Positions 1-8,214 are shown, numbered from the stretch's first letter. The stretch is DNA of 49,967 nt from Crocinitomicaceae bacterium (GCA_029252405.1 JAQXBM010000094.1:1-49967); one strand, 5' to 3'. Numbers and translations: made by a program. Notes: generated by a model from the letters alone, not told the origin.

Positions 1-62
1 AAATAAGTGAATTTAAGCGCGTAGAGTATTCAGAAAGCTTGGTAAATCTGACTTCTGCGTAA
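1..62 (+). CDS. possible 3' end of a gene cut by the left edge
   Basis: One forward frame is open from the window edge (position 3) to a TAA at 60-62 and reads ISEFKRVEYSESLVNLTSA. It stops 4 nt before the convergent ABC exporter gene ends, as other convergent pairs in this window do. Nineteen codons are too few to assign a product, and a chance open frame of this length is possible. Confidence 0.4.
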   Translation, partial: ISEFKRVEYSESLVNLTSA

Positions 63-66
63 GGTT

Positions 67-1821
67 TTATTCCTCTGATTGTTCCTCCAATTGCTTGCGG
101 TACATTTCAGCATAGGCTCCGTTGGCAGCAATCAATTCCTTGTGAGTTCCTTCTTCCGTTTTTGTGCCTTGATCAATGTTGATGATGTAATTGGCATTTC
201 GAATGGAGGAGATTCTATGACTCACAACCACTGAGGTTTTGATGTTCTCATCGCGCAGATTCTCCAGAATAATCTCTTCTGTTTTCGTATCAACTGCCGA
301 TAAACAATCGTCGAGAATAAGCAATTTCGGATTTCGAATGAGTGCACGAGCAATACTTACACGTTGTTTCTGTCCACCACTTAAATTCACGCCTCTCTCT
401 CCAAGGAGTGTCTCGAACTTATTAGGGAATTCATCAATGTTGTGATAAACGTAGGCTTTCTGCGTTACTTCGACCAGTCGTTCATGGTCAACTTCAATCA
501 ATGATCCAAATCGCAGGTTGTTCGCAATCGTGTCTGAGAATAAGAATACATCTTGCGGAACTATTCCCATATCGGCTCTAAAAGCGTCTAGGTTGATGTC
601 TTTCAGAGATATACCGTCAATCAAAATTTCACCTTCACTTGGATCAATTTGACGCGTCAGTAACTTCAAGATGGTTGATTTTCCGCTCCCAGTTCGACCG
701 ACAATTCCAAAAGTATCGCCAGCATTCAGTGTAAAACTCAAATTGTTGATCGCTGGAATTTCGGCTTCAGGATAAGTGAAACTCACATTTTTGAATTCAA
801 TTTTACCGTCAAAACTAAAGGGCTGTTCGTTCGTGTTTACGATCTCTGGTTTCACATCCAAAAACTCGTTGATTCGCTCTTGACTCGCCGCCGCTCGTTG
901 AACCAGTGAGGTTACCCAACCGATCGAAGCGAAAGGCCACGTCAGCATATTTACAAACATGATGTACTTGATGATATCTCCATTGGTCAGTCCTTCTGGA
1001 TCGGAAAAGTGAAAAATTCCTCCTAAGTAGATCACCAAAAGTGTACTCAAACCAATCAATACGAAGATCGTGGGAAGGAAAAGCGCATTCACCATCACCA
1101 GACGCATGTTTTTGTTCAAATAGGAATCTGATGATTCATCGAACTTTTCTTTGACGATTTTCTGTCCTCCGTATGCTTTCAGCACTCGAATCCCCGAGAA
1201 ATACTCTTGCACAAGCGTTGACATATTCGATTGCTCGCTTTGAACAACTCGGCTCAAGTAATTCATTTTTGAAGACACCTTATATACAAGGAAAGACATT
1301 AATGGCAGGGGCAGCAGGACAAAAAGCGTTAAGGTTCCATCAATTTGAACCATTTCCACGATTGCGAAAATGAACAGGATAACAAGACTAATTGAGTACA
1401 TCGCCGCCGGACCTAAATACATGCGCGTGTAGGTGACGTCCTCAGAAATACGGTTCATTAAATCACCTGTAGATTGCTTCGTTCGAAACGTGTAATCCAA
1501 ACGTTGGTATTGCAGATAGATTTCGTTCTTAAGATCATATTCGATCAAGCGAGACATAATAATGATGGTCTGACGCGTCAAAAACAAGAATACTCCAGAA
1601 ATCAATGCAAGGGCGACGTAGCCTAACCCAATGAACAATGCTTCCTCGAGAATCGTGTCGTCCGATTTTCCAGCAAGGTCCTTGATTCCGTCATACCTAT
1701 CACCAACGTAAACAGGTATTTTGACTTTGAAAAAATTGGTGCCCGCAAGGAATATGATTCCGAGCAAAAGTCGCCATTTATACTTTAAGAAATATTTATT
1801 GAGATAGCTCAGAGACTTCAT
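67..1821 (-). CDS. ABC exporter half-transporter (MdlA/YheI-like), fused membrane and ATPase domains
   Basis: 584 residues with the usual exporter order: a six-helix membrane domain (about 15-315), then a nucleotide-binding domain (about 340-575). Walker A is GRTGSGKS at 375-382, the Q-loop Gln is 423, the signature LSGGQ is 480-484, Walker B runs 500-505, the D-loop is SAVD at 508-511 and the H-loop His is 535. The residue after Walker B, normally the catalytic Glu, is Asp505 (LILDDCLSAVD). Such an Asp is known from the degenerate-site subunit of heterodimeric exporters such as TM287/288 and BmrCD (YheI/YheH). No partner half lies in the window, so the partner is elsewhere or the protein acts alone. 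It probably exports a lipid or hydrophobic drug from the inner membrane; the substrate cannot be told. It is divergent from the leucine dehydrogenase gene. Confidence 0.93.
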   Translation of the reverse strand: MKSLSYLNKYFLKYKWRLLLGIIFLAGTNFFKVKIPVYVGDRYDGIKDLAGKSDDTILEEALFIGLGYVALALISGVFLFLTRQTIIIMSRLIEYDLKNEIYLQYQRLDYTFRTKQSTGDLMNRISEDVTYTRMYLGPAAMYSISLVILFIFAIVEMVQIDGTLTLFVLLPLPLMSFLVYKVSSKMNYLSRVVQSEQSNMSTLVQEYFSGIRVLKAYGGQKIVKEKFDESSDSYLNKNMRLVMVNALFLPTIFVLIGLSTLLVIYLGGIFHFSDPEGLTNGDIIKYIMFVNMLTWPFASIGWVTSLVQRAAASQERINEFLDVKPEIVNTNEQPFSFDGKIEFKNVSFTYPEAEIPAINNLSFTLNAGDTFGIVGRTGSGKSTILKLLTRQIDPSEGEILIDGISLKDINLDAFRADMGIVPQDVFLFSDTIANNLRFGSLIEVDHERLVEVTQKAYVYHNIDEFPNKFETLLGERGVNLSGGQKQRVSIARALIRNPKLLILDDCLSAVDTKTEEIILENLRDENIKTSVVVSHRISSIRNANYIINIDQGTKTEEGTHKELIAANGAYAEMYRKQLEEQSEE

Positions 1822-1887
1822 CGATAATTTCCTATTTTTGCCACGCGATTTTACATGACGTTGTAAAAGTAATTAATACACTTGAGA

Positions 1888-1896
1888 TAAACTTTG
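1888..1896 (+). promoter_or_regulatory. candidate -7 promoter element for the leucine dehydrogenase group
   Basis: TAAACTTTG resembles the Bacteroidota -7 element TAnnTTTG with one extra spacer base. It ends only 7 nt before the ATG at 1904, so the message would have almost no leader. A convincing -33 TTTG at the right distance is not visible. A perfect TATTTTTG lies farther upstream at 1833-1840 and is an alternative. Confidence 0.4.
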
Positions 1897-1903
1897 CTTT
1901 CTT

Positions 1904-3001
1904 ATGTTTGAAGTGAAAAATATCGAGGATACGGACCTCGGAAAGAATCCAGTAATTGCTCAGATGAGCAAATACAATCACGAACAACTGTTGTTCTGTA
2001 ATGATAACGCTACTGGATTGAAAGCAATCATAGCCGTTCATAATACTATACTAGGACCTGCACTTGGAGGAACACGCATGTGGACTTACAAAGATGAGAT
2101 GGAAGCATTAAATGATGTGCTTCGCCTGTCTCGTGGTATGACGTATAAAAACTCCATTTCAGGATTGAATTTGGGTGGAGGTAAAGCTGTGATTATTGGC
2201 GATTCACGCACGATGAAATCAGAAGCGCTATTTCGTCGTTTCGGAAAATTCGTGAATAGTCTTGCAGGAAAATACATCACTGCAGAAGATGTTGGAATTT
2301 CTCCAATCGACATGAAGTGGGTGAGCATGGAAACTGATCACGTGGTTGGTCTGCCAGGAAAAAGTGGAGATCCTTCTCCAGTTACAGCTCGCGGAACGTA
2401 CGTTGGAATGAAAGCTTGCGCAAAAGTTCAATTCGGAACAGATTCGTTGGAAGGAAAAAAAGTAGCTGTTCAAGGTGTAGGTCATGTTGGAGAATACTTG
2501 GTTGAGTTCTTATCGAAAGAAGGCGCTGATATCTTTATTTCTGATATCCATGAGCCAGCATTAAAACGTGTTTCTGAAAAATACGGAGCAACAGTGGTAG
2601 GTTTGGATGAAATCTACGACATTGATATGGATATTTACGCTCCATGTGCTTTAGGTGCAACAGTAAACGATGATACTTTATCGCGTTTGAAGTGCTCGAT
2701 CATTGCTGGTGCAGCCAACAATCAATTGAAAAAAGAAAGTATTCACGGTCAAGCCGTAATGGATAAAGGAATTATTTACGCTCCAGACTTCACGTTGAAT
2801 GCGGGAGGAGTGATCAATTGTTATGCTGAAGTAAAAGGTCTTTCATCAGAATGGGCATTGAACAAAGCAGACGATATTTATACAACGATTCACGATATTG
2901 TGAAACGATCTCAATCTGAGGGAGTTCCTTCTTACCAAATTGCGAGCAAAATGGCTGAAGAAAGAATTGAATCAATCGGTAAGGTAAAACTTCCATTATA
3001 A
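1904..3001 (+). CDS. leucine dehydrogenase (Glu/Leu/Phe/Val dehydrogenase family)
   Basis: 365 residues, the usual length for NAD-dependent leucine dehydrogenase, which interconverts branched-chain amino acids and their 2-oxo acids in the cytoplasm. The glycine-rich active-site stretch is present (SGLNLGGGKAVI). Lys82 and Lys94 have the 12-residue spacing of the two catalytic lysines, and Asp129 in TAEDVG sits 35 residues later, as in the Bacillus enzyme. The dinucleotide fold follows with GVGHVG at 191-196. The order of domains and the absence of an N-terminal extension separate it from glutamate dehydrogenases (about 450 residues). The gene leads a rightward group; nusB starts 6 nt after its stop, so the two are probably cotranscribed. 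Specificity for leucine over valine or phenylalanine is inferred. Confidence 0.93.
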   Translation: MFEVKNIEDTDLGKNPVIAQMSKYNHEQLLFCNDNATGLKAIIAVHNTILGPALGGTRMWTYKDEMEALNDVLRLSRGMTYKNSISGLNLGGGKAVIIGDSRTMKSEALFRRFGKFVNSLAGKYITAEDVGISPIDMKWVSMETDHVVGLPGKSGDPSPVTARGTYVGMKACAKVQFGTDSLEGKKVAVQGVGHVGEYLVEFLSKEGADIFISDIHEPALKRVSEKYGATVVGLDEIYDIDMDIYAPCALGATVNDDTLSRLKCSIIAGAANNQLKKESIHGQAVMDKGIIYAPDFTLNAGGVINCYAEVKGLSSEWALNKADDIYTTIHDIVKRSQSEGVPSYQIASKMAEERIESIGKVKLPL

Positions 3002-3007
3002 GGGCCA

Positions 3008-3958
3008 ATGTTAAATAGAAGACATCTTCGAATCAAGGTTTTACAGTCGCTTTACGCTTATTTTCAATCGAAAGATGAAGAATATGGTAAAGCGGAAAAG
3101 GAAATGATGAGTTCTATTGAGCGCATCTATGACCTGTATATTTACCTATTGCTTACATTTTCGGAATTGAAGACGGTTGCTGAGGCAAAAATGGCTGATG
3201 GATCGAAAAAGAATTTCCCTACGGATGAAGATTTAAATCCAAATCGAAAACTGGTTGATAATCCAATAATTGCGGCACTTGAAGGCTCTCCAGAGCTACG
3301 AGCGCAGTCAGAATTGCGAAAAGTGAATTGGTTGGGAGTTGAAGAGCAAGAGATGTTCAAGAAAATGCTCAAAGCCATTCGTGAAAGCGAAACGTACTTT
3401 GAATTCATGAACAATGATCAATCCGGTTATGAAGAGGACAGAGCCTTTTTGTTGGCGTTGTTCAAAACTGAGATTGCGAACTTTCCTTTATTGTACAATT
3501 ACTTTGAGGAGAAGAGCATTCACTGGATGGATGATATCGATCTAGCATGCTCAATGGTGCTCAAAACGATCAAAGGATTCAATGAAGACGATGAAGTGTG
3601 TAGTATTCTTCCTCTTTACAAAGATGAAGCTGACGAGAAGGAGTTTGTGAAGCTTTTGTTGAGAAAGTCCATCATAATGGAGAAAGAAAATGAAGTCATT
3701 ATTGATGAATTGACACAAAACTGGGAATTGGATAGAATTGCTAAAATGGACGTGTTTTTGATGGGAATGGCCATTACAGAAATGCAGGAGTTTAGTAATA
3801 TTCCAACCAAAGTTACATTGAACGAGTACATCGAAATTTCGAAGTTCTACAGTACACCAAAAAGTAATGGATTTATTAACGGTGTTTTGGATAAAGCGAT
3901 TTCTCGTTTGGAAAAAGAAGGTAAGATCAACAAAGTTGGTCGTGGACTAAAAAAATAA
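3008..3958 (+). CDS. nusB: transcription antitermination factor NusB, long Bacteroidota form
   Basis: 316 residues, about twice the E. coli protein. The canonical all-helical NusB domain is in the C-terminal third (about 210-305), including DRIAKMDVFLMGMAITEMQ and, after VTLNEYIEISKFYS, the SNGFINGVLDKA stretch. The first 200 residues are a charged helical extension found in Bacteroidota NusB proteins. NusB binds boxA RNA with NusE (ribosomal protein S10) in rRNA antitermination. The ATG at 3008 follows the preceding stop by 6 nt, and a DUF1573 lipoprotein gene begins 3 nt after this stop. The order nusB, DUF1573, yajC recurs in Flavobacteriales, to my knowledge. Confidence 0.93.
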   Translation: MLNRRHLRIKVLQSLYAYFQSKDEEYGKAEKEMMSSIERIYDLYIYLLLTFSELKTVAEAKMADGSKKNFPTDEDLNPNRKLVDNPIIAALEGSPELRAQSELRKVNWLGVEEQEMFKKMLKAIRESETYFEFMNNDQSGYEEDRAFLLALFKTEIANFPLLYNYFEEKSIHWMDDIDLACSMVLKTIKGFNEDDEVCSILPLYKDEADEKEFVKLLLRKSIIMEKENEVIIDELTQNWELDRIAKMDVFLMGMAITEMQEFSNIPTKVTLNEYIEISKFYSTPKSNGFINGVLDKAISRLEKEGKINKVGRGLKK

Positions 3959-3961
3959 AAG

Positions 3962-4360
3962 ATGAAGTACGTATTATTTTTAGGAGTAAGTTTTTTGTTC
4001 ACAGCTATGAGCTGCACATCGGAAACTGATTTATCTCCAGGGAATCGCACAACAATGGAAGTGGCAGAAGAATTTGATGCTGGTGAAGTTGTAAAAGGTG
4101 AATTCATTACAGCGAAATTTAAAATAACGAACACTGGAGATTATCCTTTATTCATTTCTGATGTCAAAGCAGGGTGCACTTGCACGGTTGCAAAGAAGCC
4201 AGAGGAGCCAATAGCACCAGGAGAATCAGGAGAAATTGTGGCTCAAGTAGATACGGATAAAACAGGAGTGGGTGGTGTTTCAAAAAGCCTAAGAATCGTA
4301 TCAAATACAGATATTCCTTCAAGAGTTGTTAAAATCAAGGCGACAGTCCTTAAGAATTAA
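3962..4360 (+). CDS. DUF1573 lipoprotein
   Basis: 132 residues. The N-terminus MKYVLFLGVSFLFTAMSC is a lipoprotein signal with the lipidated Cys at 18. The rest is one DUF1573 domain, an immunoglobulin-like beta sandwich: the EFDAGEVVKGEFITAKFKI strand, the GDYPLFISDVKAGCTCT region with its conserved Cys pair, and a C-terminal KIKATVL strand. The molecular role of DUF1573 proteins is unknown; they are abundant in Bacteroidota periplasm or outer membrane. It lies 3 nt after nusB and 35 nt before yajC, so it is likely in the same transcript. Confidence 0.9.
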   Translation: MKYVLFLGVSFLFTAMSCTSETDLSPGNRTTMEVAEEFDAGEVVKGEFITAKFKITNTGDYPLFISDVKAGCTCTVAKKPEEPIAPGESGEIVAQVDTDKTGVGGVSKSLRIVSNTDIPSRVVKIKATVLKN

Positions 4361-4395
4361 TAATTAGAGAATAATAAACAGAAAATAAAAGAGAT

Positions 4396-4662
4396 ATGCA
4401 GCAGATATTTATGCTAGTGATCATCATCGTGATATTTTACTTCTTCATGATCAGACCACAACAAAAGAAACAAAAGGAGTTGAAGAAATTCCGTGAATCA
4501 ATGGCAGTTGGCGATAAAGTCGTGACGATTGGTGGAATCCACGGTAAAATTCTCTCTGTAGATGAGTCAACAGTGCTTATTGGAACGGAAAGTGGAAAAA
4601 TGCGATTGGATAAATCAGCGATCTCTAACGGTGCTGATGGTCAGCAATTAGGAGGTAGATAA
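4396..4662 (+). CDS. yajC: preprotein translocase accessory subunit YajC
   Basis: 88 residues: one N-terminal membrane helix (about 2-20), then the hallmark FFMIRPQQKKQKEL and the small cytoplasmic domain with VGDKVVTIGGIHGKI and VDESTVLIGTESGKMRLDKSAI. YajC associates with SecDF at the SecYEG translocon. Length and motifs are typical of the family. It is the last gene of the rightward group and is followed by a strong terminator. Confidence 0.95.
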   Translation: MQQIFMLVIIIVIFYFFMIRPQQKKQKELKKFRESMAVGDKVVTIGGIHGKILSVDESTVLIGTESGKMRLDKSAISNGADGQQLGGR

Positions 4663-4682
4663 GCCACTCAAACCTATTTATT

Positions 4683-4727
4683 AAGCCTCTCGCTTCAATT
4701 GAAAAATTGGGACGAGAGGCTTTTTTA
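4683..4727 (+). terminator. intrinsic terminator after yajC
   Basis: AAGCCTCTCG (4683-4692) pairs with CGAGAGGCTT (4713-4722) around a 20-nt loop and runs into TTTTTT. It ends the leucine dehydrogenase/nusB/yajC group. Confidence 0.9.
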
Positions 4728-4881
4728 TTTTCAAAGTTCTAGATTTTGGTGCGATTTGTTATTAAATATTAGATAAATCACCATTCTTGTTCAATCTTGG
4801 ATACTACTTGTTTTTCTTATGCTGAGATTTGCAAATTTCTTTGTAATATTGAGGTAACGATTGAGACAAGTAATTGTATCT

Positions 4882-5334
4882 ATGAATAAACTCCTTTACG
4901 TACTGTGCTTTTTTGTGCTCTTCTCTTGTGGGGAAGATCCTGTAACGGATATAGCGGACAAGGTTGATGTTGAGAGTGATACGCTAGACGTTGATATTAT
5001 TGACGGTTCTGATACCATTCAAATAGAGTCAGATTACAAAATGGATGACGTTGATCCCAAGGAACGTCAAGAATTCAAAGAGAATTTAGCGCAGATTGAG
5101 AAGAAGCATGGAGTCCAGTGGGATTTCTGTACGTGTGTGGTCGCAAACGACTCACTCGACAAAGCGGTGAAGAACCCAAATGTCACGGATCTTGAGATGG
5201 ATCAAATCTTCAATCGATTGGATGTTATTGCGGAGAAATGCAAAGCATTCCAAATTCAAAACCCGAATCAAACGCCGGAGGAGCGCGCTCGACACGAGAA
5301 AAAAGTGAGGGATTGCCTGAAGGCATCAAAGTAG
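4882..5334 (+). CDS. small acidic lipoprotein, function unknown
   Basis: About 150 residues from the ATG at 4882. An upstream in-frame TTG at 4861 would add seven residues in front of a signal peptide that is already complete, so the ATG is preferred. MNKLLYVLCFFVLFSC is a lipoprotein signal with the Cys at 16. An acidic, Asp-rich linker follows, then a helical domain containing WDFCTCVVANDSLDKAVKN and a later Cys. The CTC motif and spaced cysteines recall small Bacteroidota periplasmic proteins, but I do not recognise a named family. The AlkD-like gene starts 6 nt downstream, so they may be cotranscribed. Confidence 0.75.
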   Translation: MNKLLYVLCFFVLFSCGEDPVTDIADKVDVESDTLDVDIIDGSDTIQIESDYKMDDVDPKERQEFKENLAQIEKKHGVQWDFCTCVVANDSLDKAVKNPNVTDLEMDQIFNRLDVIAEKCKAFQIQNPNQTPEERARHEKKVRDCLKASK

Positions 5335-5340
5335 GTTTCT

Positions 5341-6048
5341 ATGAATTTTAATGAAGTAATGAGCTACCTTGAAAGCAAGGGAAGCGAACAGACGAGGAAA
5401 ATTTTCAAGAATCACGGCGCACCCGATAATTTCTTTGGTGTGAAAGTGGGGGATTTGAAACCCATTCAGAAAAAAATCAAGACCAATCATTCCTTGGCGA
5501 TGCAGCTTTTCGATAGCGGAAATAGTGATGCTCAGTATTTGGCAGGATTGATAGCCGATCCAAAAGAATTTTCTAAAGCTGATTTCGAGAAATGGGCAAA
5601 AGCAGCTGGTTGGTACATGATTTCAGAATACGCTATCGCTTGGAATTTGGCAGAAAGTCAGCTGTGCATGGAAATTTGCTCAGAATGGATCAACTCTTCG
5701 GATGAAAAACTGCAAGAATGTGCTTGGGCAGCAATGGCAGCTCACTTGGGAGTTACTCCCGATGAAAACATCGACAAATCGTACCATAAATCCTTGATCG
5801 ATCAGGTGGAAAAGAACATTCATTCCTCTGGAAACCGCATAAAATACTGCATGAATGGCTACGTCATTGCACTAGGTGGAGCAGTGGTAGAATTAACTGA
5901 GCGTTGTAAAGAAGCTGGTGAGGCGATTGGTAAGGTAGATGTGTTTATGGGCAAAACTTCCTGCAAAGTTCCAGATATCAGCACCTACATTGCCAAAATG
6001 GAGGACAAAAATCGAATTGGAAAAAAGAAGAAGACAGCGAAGTGCTAA
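5341..6048 (+). CDS. DNA alkylation repair protein, AlkD-like HEAT-repeat family
   Basis: 235 residues. It resembles the DNA_alkylation (AlkD/AlkC) family: an N-terminal NFFGVKVGDLKPIQKKI stretch, then helical repeats with AQYLAGLIADPKEFS, EYAIAWNLAES and ECAWAAMAAHLGV, and a C-terminal VDVFMGKTSCKVPDISTYI. Family members are cytosolic glycosylases or DNA binders that act on 3- and 7-alkylpurines. The E. coli-type adaptive response genes (ada, alkA) are not nearby, so catalytic activity is inferred from fold only. It ends 20 nt before a convergent gene. Confidence 0.85.
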   Translation: MNFNEVMSYLESKGSEQTRKIFKNHGAPDNFFGVKVGDLKPIQKKIKTNHSLAMQLFDSGNSDAQYLAGLIADPKEFSKADFEKWAKAAGWYMISEYAIAWNLAESQLCMEICSEWINSSDEKLQECAWAAMAAHLGVTPDENIDKSYHKSLIDQVEKNIHSSGNRIKYCMNGYVIALGGAVVELTERCKEAGEAIGKVDVFMGKTSCKVPDISTYIAKMEDKNRIGKKKKTAKC

Positions 6049-6068
6049 TGGCCGTCAAACGATGTCGA

Positions 6069-6971
6069 TTACATTTTGATCAAGCGTCTTTCAGACCACT
6101 TCCCGCCAGAAAGAACCCGAACAAGATACATTCCAGAATTGAAATCGGAGAGGTCAATGAATTCATCTTTCGTAGTGATTAGTAAGCGACCTTGGAAATC
6201 AATGATGCGAATTTCTTCAGCATGACCGTTTTGCAGATCTATTTTGACGAATTCATCCGCTGGATTCGGTGAGATTGTAAAAGAATTCCAATCGTTTTCT
6301 GGAAGGTCATTGTAGATTTCAAAGAATTCACACGAATCCGCAATTCCCGATTCATAAAATCCAATTATTGAATCTTCATAACATCGCAAACCAGTGCTCC
6401 AGTTTGCATCGCAGAATTCATTCGGGAAACTCGAAAAGTTAAATAGGTATCGTACATCACCCAAGGTTTCAATAATCGATGAAGAAGAAAACACCATAGG
6501 ACAACCTTCATGGACCTGAGTATATGTAACAAATAAGCGCTTTAATGAGGTAGAATTTATCGAGACGAAATCTGTTGAATCGACATCTACAAATACGGTA
6601 TCGTATCCAAATCCGTCGAAAGATGGCAAAGGAATTTCCCATGAATCACCCGCTAAGGCATTGAAATCATATAAAATATGAAAGTCATCCTGAATCGAAT
6701 CGTAGAAGAAAACGGTGTCGTTAGCCGTATACACAAATTCGTTCCAGTTTCTTCCGTTGCAAAACATTTTCCTCTCCTTGTGAATTTTGGAGCAATTGAT
6801 TCCATTTATGATTGAATCACCTACAACCTCAAATTTCATAAAATAGGTGAGATATGGACTTGGATAGAAGAATGCTTCCGAATAATGCCACGTCGCTTCC
6901 TGTGGAGCAAATGATTGAGCATTAGCATTTGAAAATGAGAGGAGAAAGAATAGAATTATTAGGTGTCTCAT
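6069..6971 (-). CDS. secreted protein with T9SS type A sorting domain
   Basis: 300 residues. MRHLIILFFLLSFSNANAQS is a Sec signal peptide. The body (about 20-225) is beta-rich with scattered Cys and aromatic residues and matches no enzyme family I recognise. The last 70 residues are a type A T9SS C-terminal domain: ISPNPADEFVKIDL, then a GRLLITTKDEFIDLSDFNSG stretch, GMYLVRVLSGGKW and a basic end. It is therefore exported through the outer membrane by T9SS and either released or anchored. A long inverted repeat lies just upstream (7004-7062). Confidence 0.88.
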   Translation of the reverse strand: MRHLIILFFLLSFSNANAQSFAPQEATWHYSEAFFYPSPYLTYFMKFEVVGDSIINGINCSKIHKERKMFCNGRNWNEFVYTANDTVFFYDSIQDDFHILYDFNALAGDSWEIPLPSFDGFGYDTVFVDVDSTDFVSINSTSLKRLFVTYTQVHEGCPMVFSSSSIIETLGDVRYLFNFSSFPNEFCDANWSTGLRCYEDSIIGFYESGIADSCEFFEIYNDLPENDWNSFTISPNPADEFVKIDLQNGHAEEIRIIDFQGRLLITTKDEFIDLSDFNSGMYLVRVLSGGKWSERRLIKM

Positions 6972-7003
6972 GCCATTAATATACGATAATAGCTTAACTA
7001 ATA

Positions 7004-7062
7004 AACGGTTTCTTCGATTGAGAATGATGCCCTTTTAAAGCTACACAATCGAAGAAACCGTT
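7004..7062. repeat. 17-bp perfect inverted repeat with 25-nt loop
   Basis: AACGGTTTCTTCGATTG at 7004-7020 is the exact reverse complement of 7046-7062. The loop is 7021-7045 (AT-rich, with CTTTTAAAG). It lies between two leftward genes, after the GldM-like gene and 33 nt before the start of the T9SS protein gene. It has no U-tract typical of an intrinsic terminator. Confidence 0.85.
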
Positions 7063-7083
7063 GCAGTTCGTCTAGAAATTGAT

Positions 7084-7746
7084 CTATTCGCGCTTAAACT
7101 TCAAAGGGTTCATTTTACTTTCCTCTTCCCAAGATTGTACTTCCCATTGAGCGCGTTTCATACGTGTAATACCATCTTCACCTAAAACTTTCACCGTAAA
7201 TAGTAGAGTAGTCCCACTTTCAATCTTCTTTAGGAATTCTTCTGCAGAAGATATATTATTTCCATCTCCTTCTATTATAGCATCCGGTGAAATGATTTTC
7301 CACGATTTTACCTCAAAATTGTTTTCCAGTTGAACTTCTTCGGGATAACCAATGGATAGCTCTTTGGCTGTAATATTCCCTATTCCGCCACTTCTCAATC
7401 CGCCCCAATAGACATAGGGAGCGGGTAAATTAGCCACCTGGTAATTAATCGATTCCACAGTGTCAGCATTCGCTCCATCATACAACACAACGTGGAGCGT
7501 TTCGATCTTCTCTCTGGTCTTAATTTTGACAATGTACGATTCTTCACCCTTCACTTTTTCTACTGTTGAATTGGTTCCAATCAAACGTACTTCCTGACCG
7601 TCATTGTTCGTTACTGCGGGAGAAATTTTGTTCGTGAATCCTCGATATAGAATGTTGTGTTCAGGCAGTTCCACTGCTGCTACTTCATTTTGAGCCAGAC
7701 TTGTGACTCCAATCATTAAACCTGCAATCGTCGCTAAATACTTCAT
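7084..7746 (-). CDS. exported protein made only of GldM C-terminal-like domains
   Basis: 220 residues with a Sec signal (MKYLATIAGLMIGVTSLAQ). From memory of Flavobacterium GldM, three blocks correspond to its periplasmic D3-D4 part: NILYRGFTNKISPAV (GldM NVVYRGVDNPM), then NLPAPYVYWGG with SGGIGNITAKEL (GldM IPRPMGTIRGE), and EVKSWKIISPD with SSAEEFLKKIESGTTLLF. GldM spans the periplasm in the T9SS motor and contacts the GldK/GldN ring. This protein lacks the GldM membrane helix and the D1-D2 domains, so it would be a free periplasmic version. It ends a leftward group and is preceded by a TfoX-N gene 4 nt upstream. The GldM relation is an inference from remembered motifs. Confidence 0.75.
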   Translation of the reverse strand: MKYLATIAGLMIGVTSLAQNEVAAVELPEHNILYRGFTNKISPAVTNNDGQEVRLIGTNSTVEKVKGEESYIVKIKTREKIETLHVVLYDGANADTVESINYQVANLPAPYVYWGGLRSGGIGNITAKELSIGYPEEVQLENNFEVKSWKIISPDAIIEGDGNNISSAEEFLKKIESGTTLLFTVKVLGEDGITRMKRAQWEVQSWEEESKMNPLKFKRE

Positions 7747-7750
7747 AACC

Positions 7751-8119
7751 TTACTTTTTTGAATGTTTTTTACTTGCCTTCGCCATCGGGTTAAATTCCA
7801 AGCATTTGTCTATCCAGTAGGATAAATCGTCTTCAGAATCGAATCCTTCAGGAGTTACAAATATGTAACCTTTCATTGGCCTTCCTGTAAAATCCATAGG
7901 TAAGCAGCATTCACGTTCTAGCTCTCTCTCGTAGACTTCCTCGCCAATTCGAGCCATGAGCAAACTGTCGCCATATTTTTTGTCGATGTGAATTCCGCAG
8001 AGCATTTTTTCGTTAACCTTGAAAAGTAATCCTCCCATCATTTTCATCTCGTCAAATCTTGTGTGCTTTTCAGCTATCGTCCTGCGCACTCGATCTGCTA
8101 AATATTCGTCGTAAGCCAT
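7751..8119 (-). CDS. TfoX N-terminal domain protein
   Basis: The open frame begins at 8137, but MAYDEYLADRVRR, the typical TfoX-N beginning, starts at the internal ATG at 8119, giving 122 residues. Family hallmarks are present: EMKMMGGLLFKVNEKMLCGI, LLMARIGEE, RPMKGYIFV and a DLSYWIDKCLEFN helix. A lysine- and histidine-rich tail ends the protein. TfoX/Sxy proteins regulate competence in gammaproteobacteria, but single-domain TfoX-N proteins such as this are widespread and of unknown function. The GldM-like gene follows after 4 nt. Confidence 0.85.
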   Translation of the reverse strand: MAYDEYLADRVRRTIAEKHTRFDEMKMMGGLLFKVNEKMLCGIHIDKKYGDSLLMARIGEEVYERELERECCLPMDFTGRPMKGYIFVTPEGFDSEDDLSYWIDKCLEFNPMAKASKKHSKK

Positions 8120-8214
8120 ACTATCAGTGTTGATCAATTAATACTGCGTTACTCTGGATTTGTCAAGGTAATGCTTGCCGTTCCAGAAGTAACATCATTC
8201 CTTAGTGATTTCGT

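Noticed and set aside
1833-1840. TATTTTTG as the main promoter of leucine dehydrogenase
   Set aside because: It is a perfect -7 match but has no TTG or TTTG at 19-21 bp upstream; the element nearer the gene is kept as the candidate, with low confidence.
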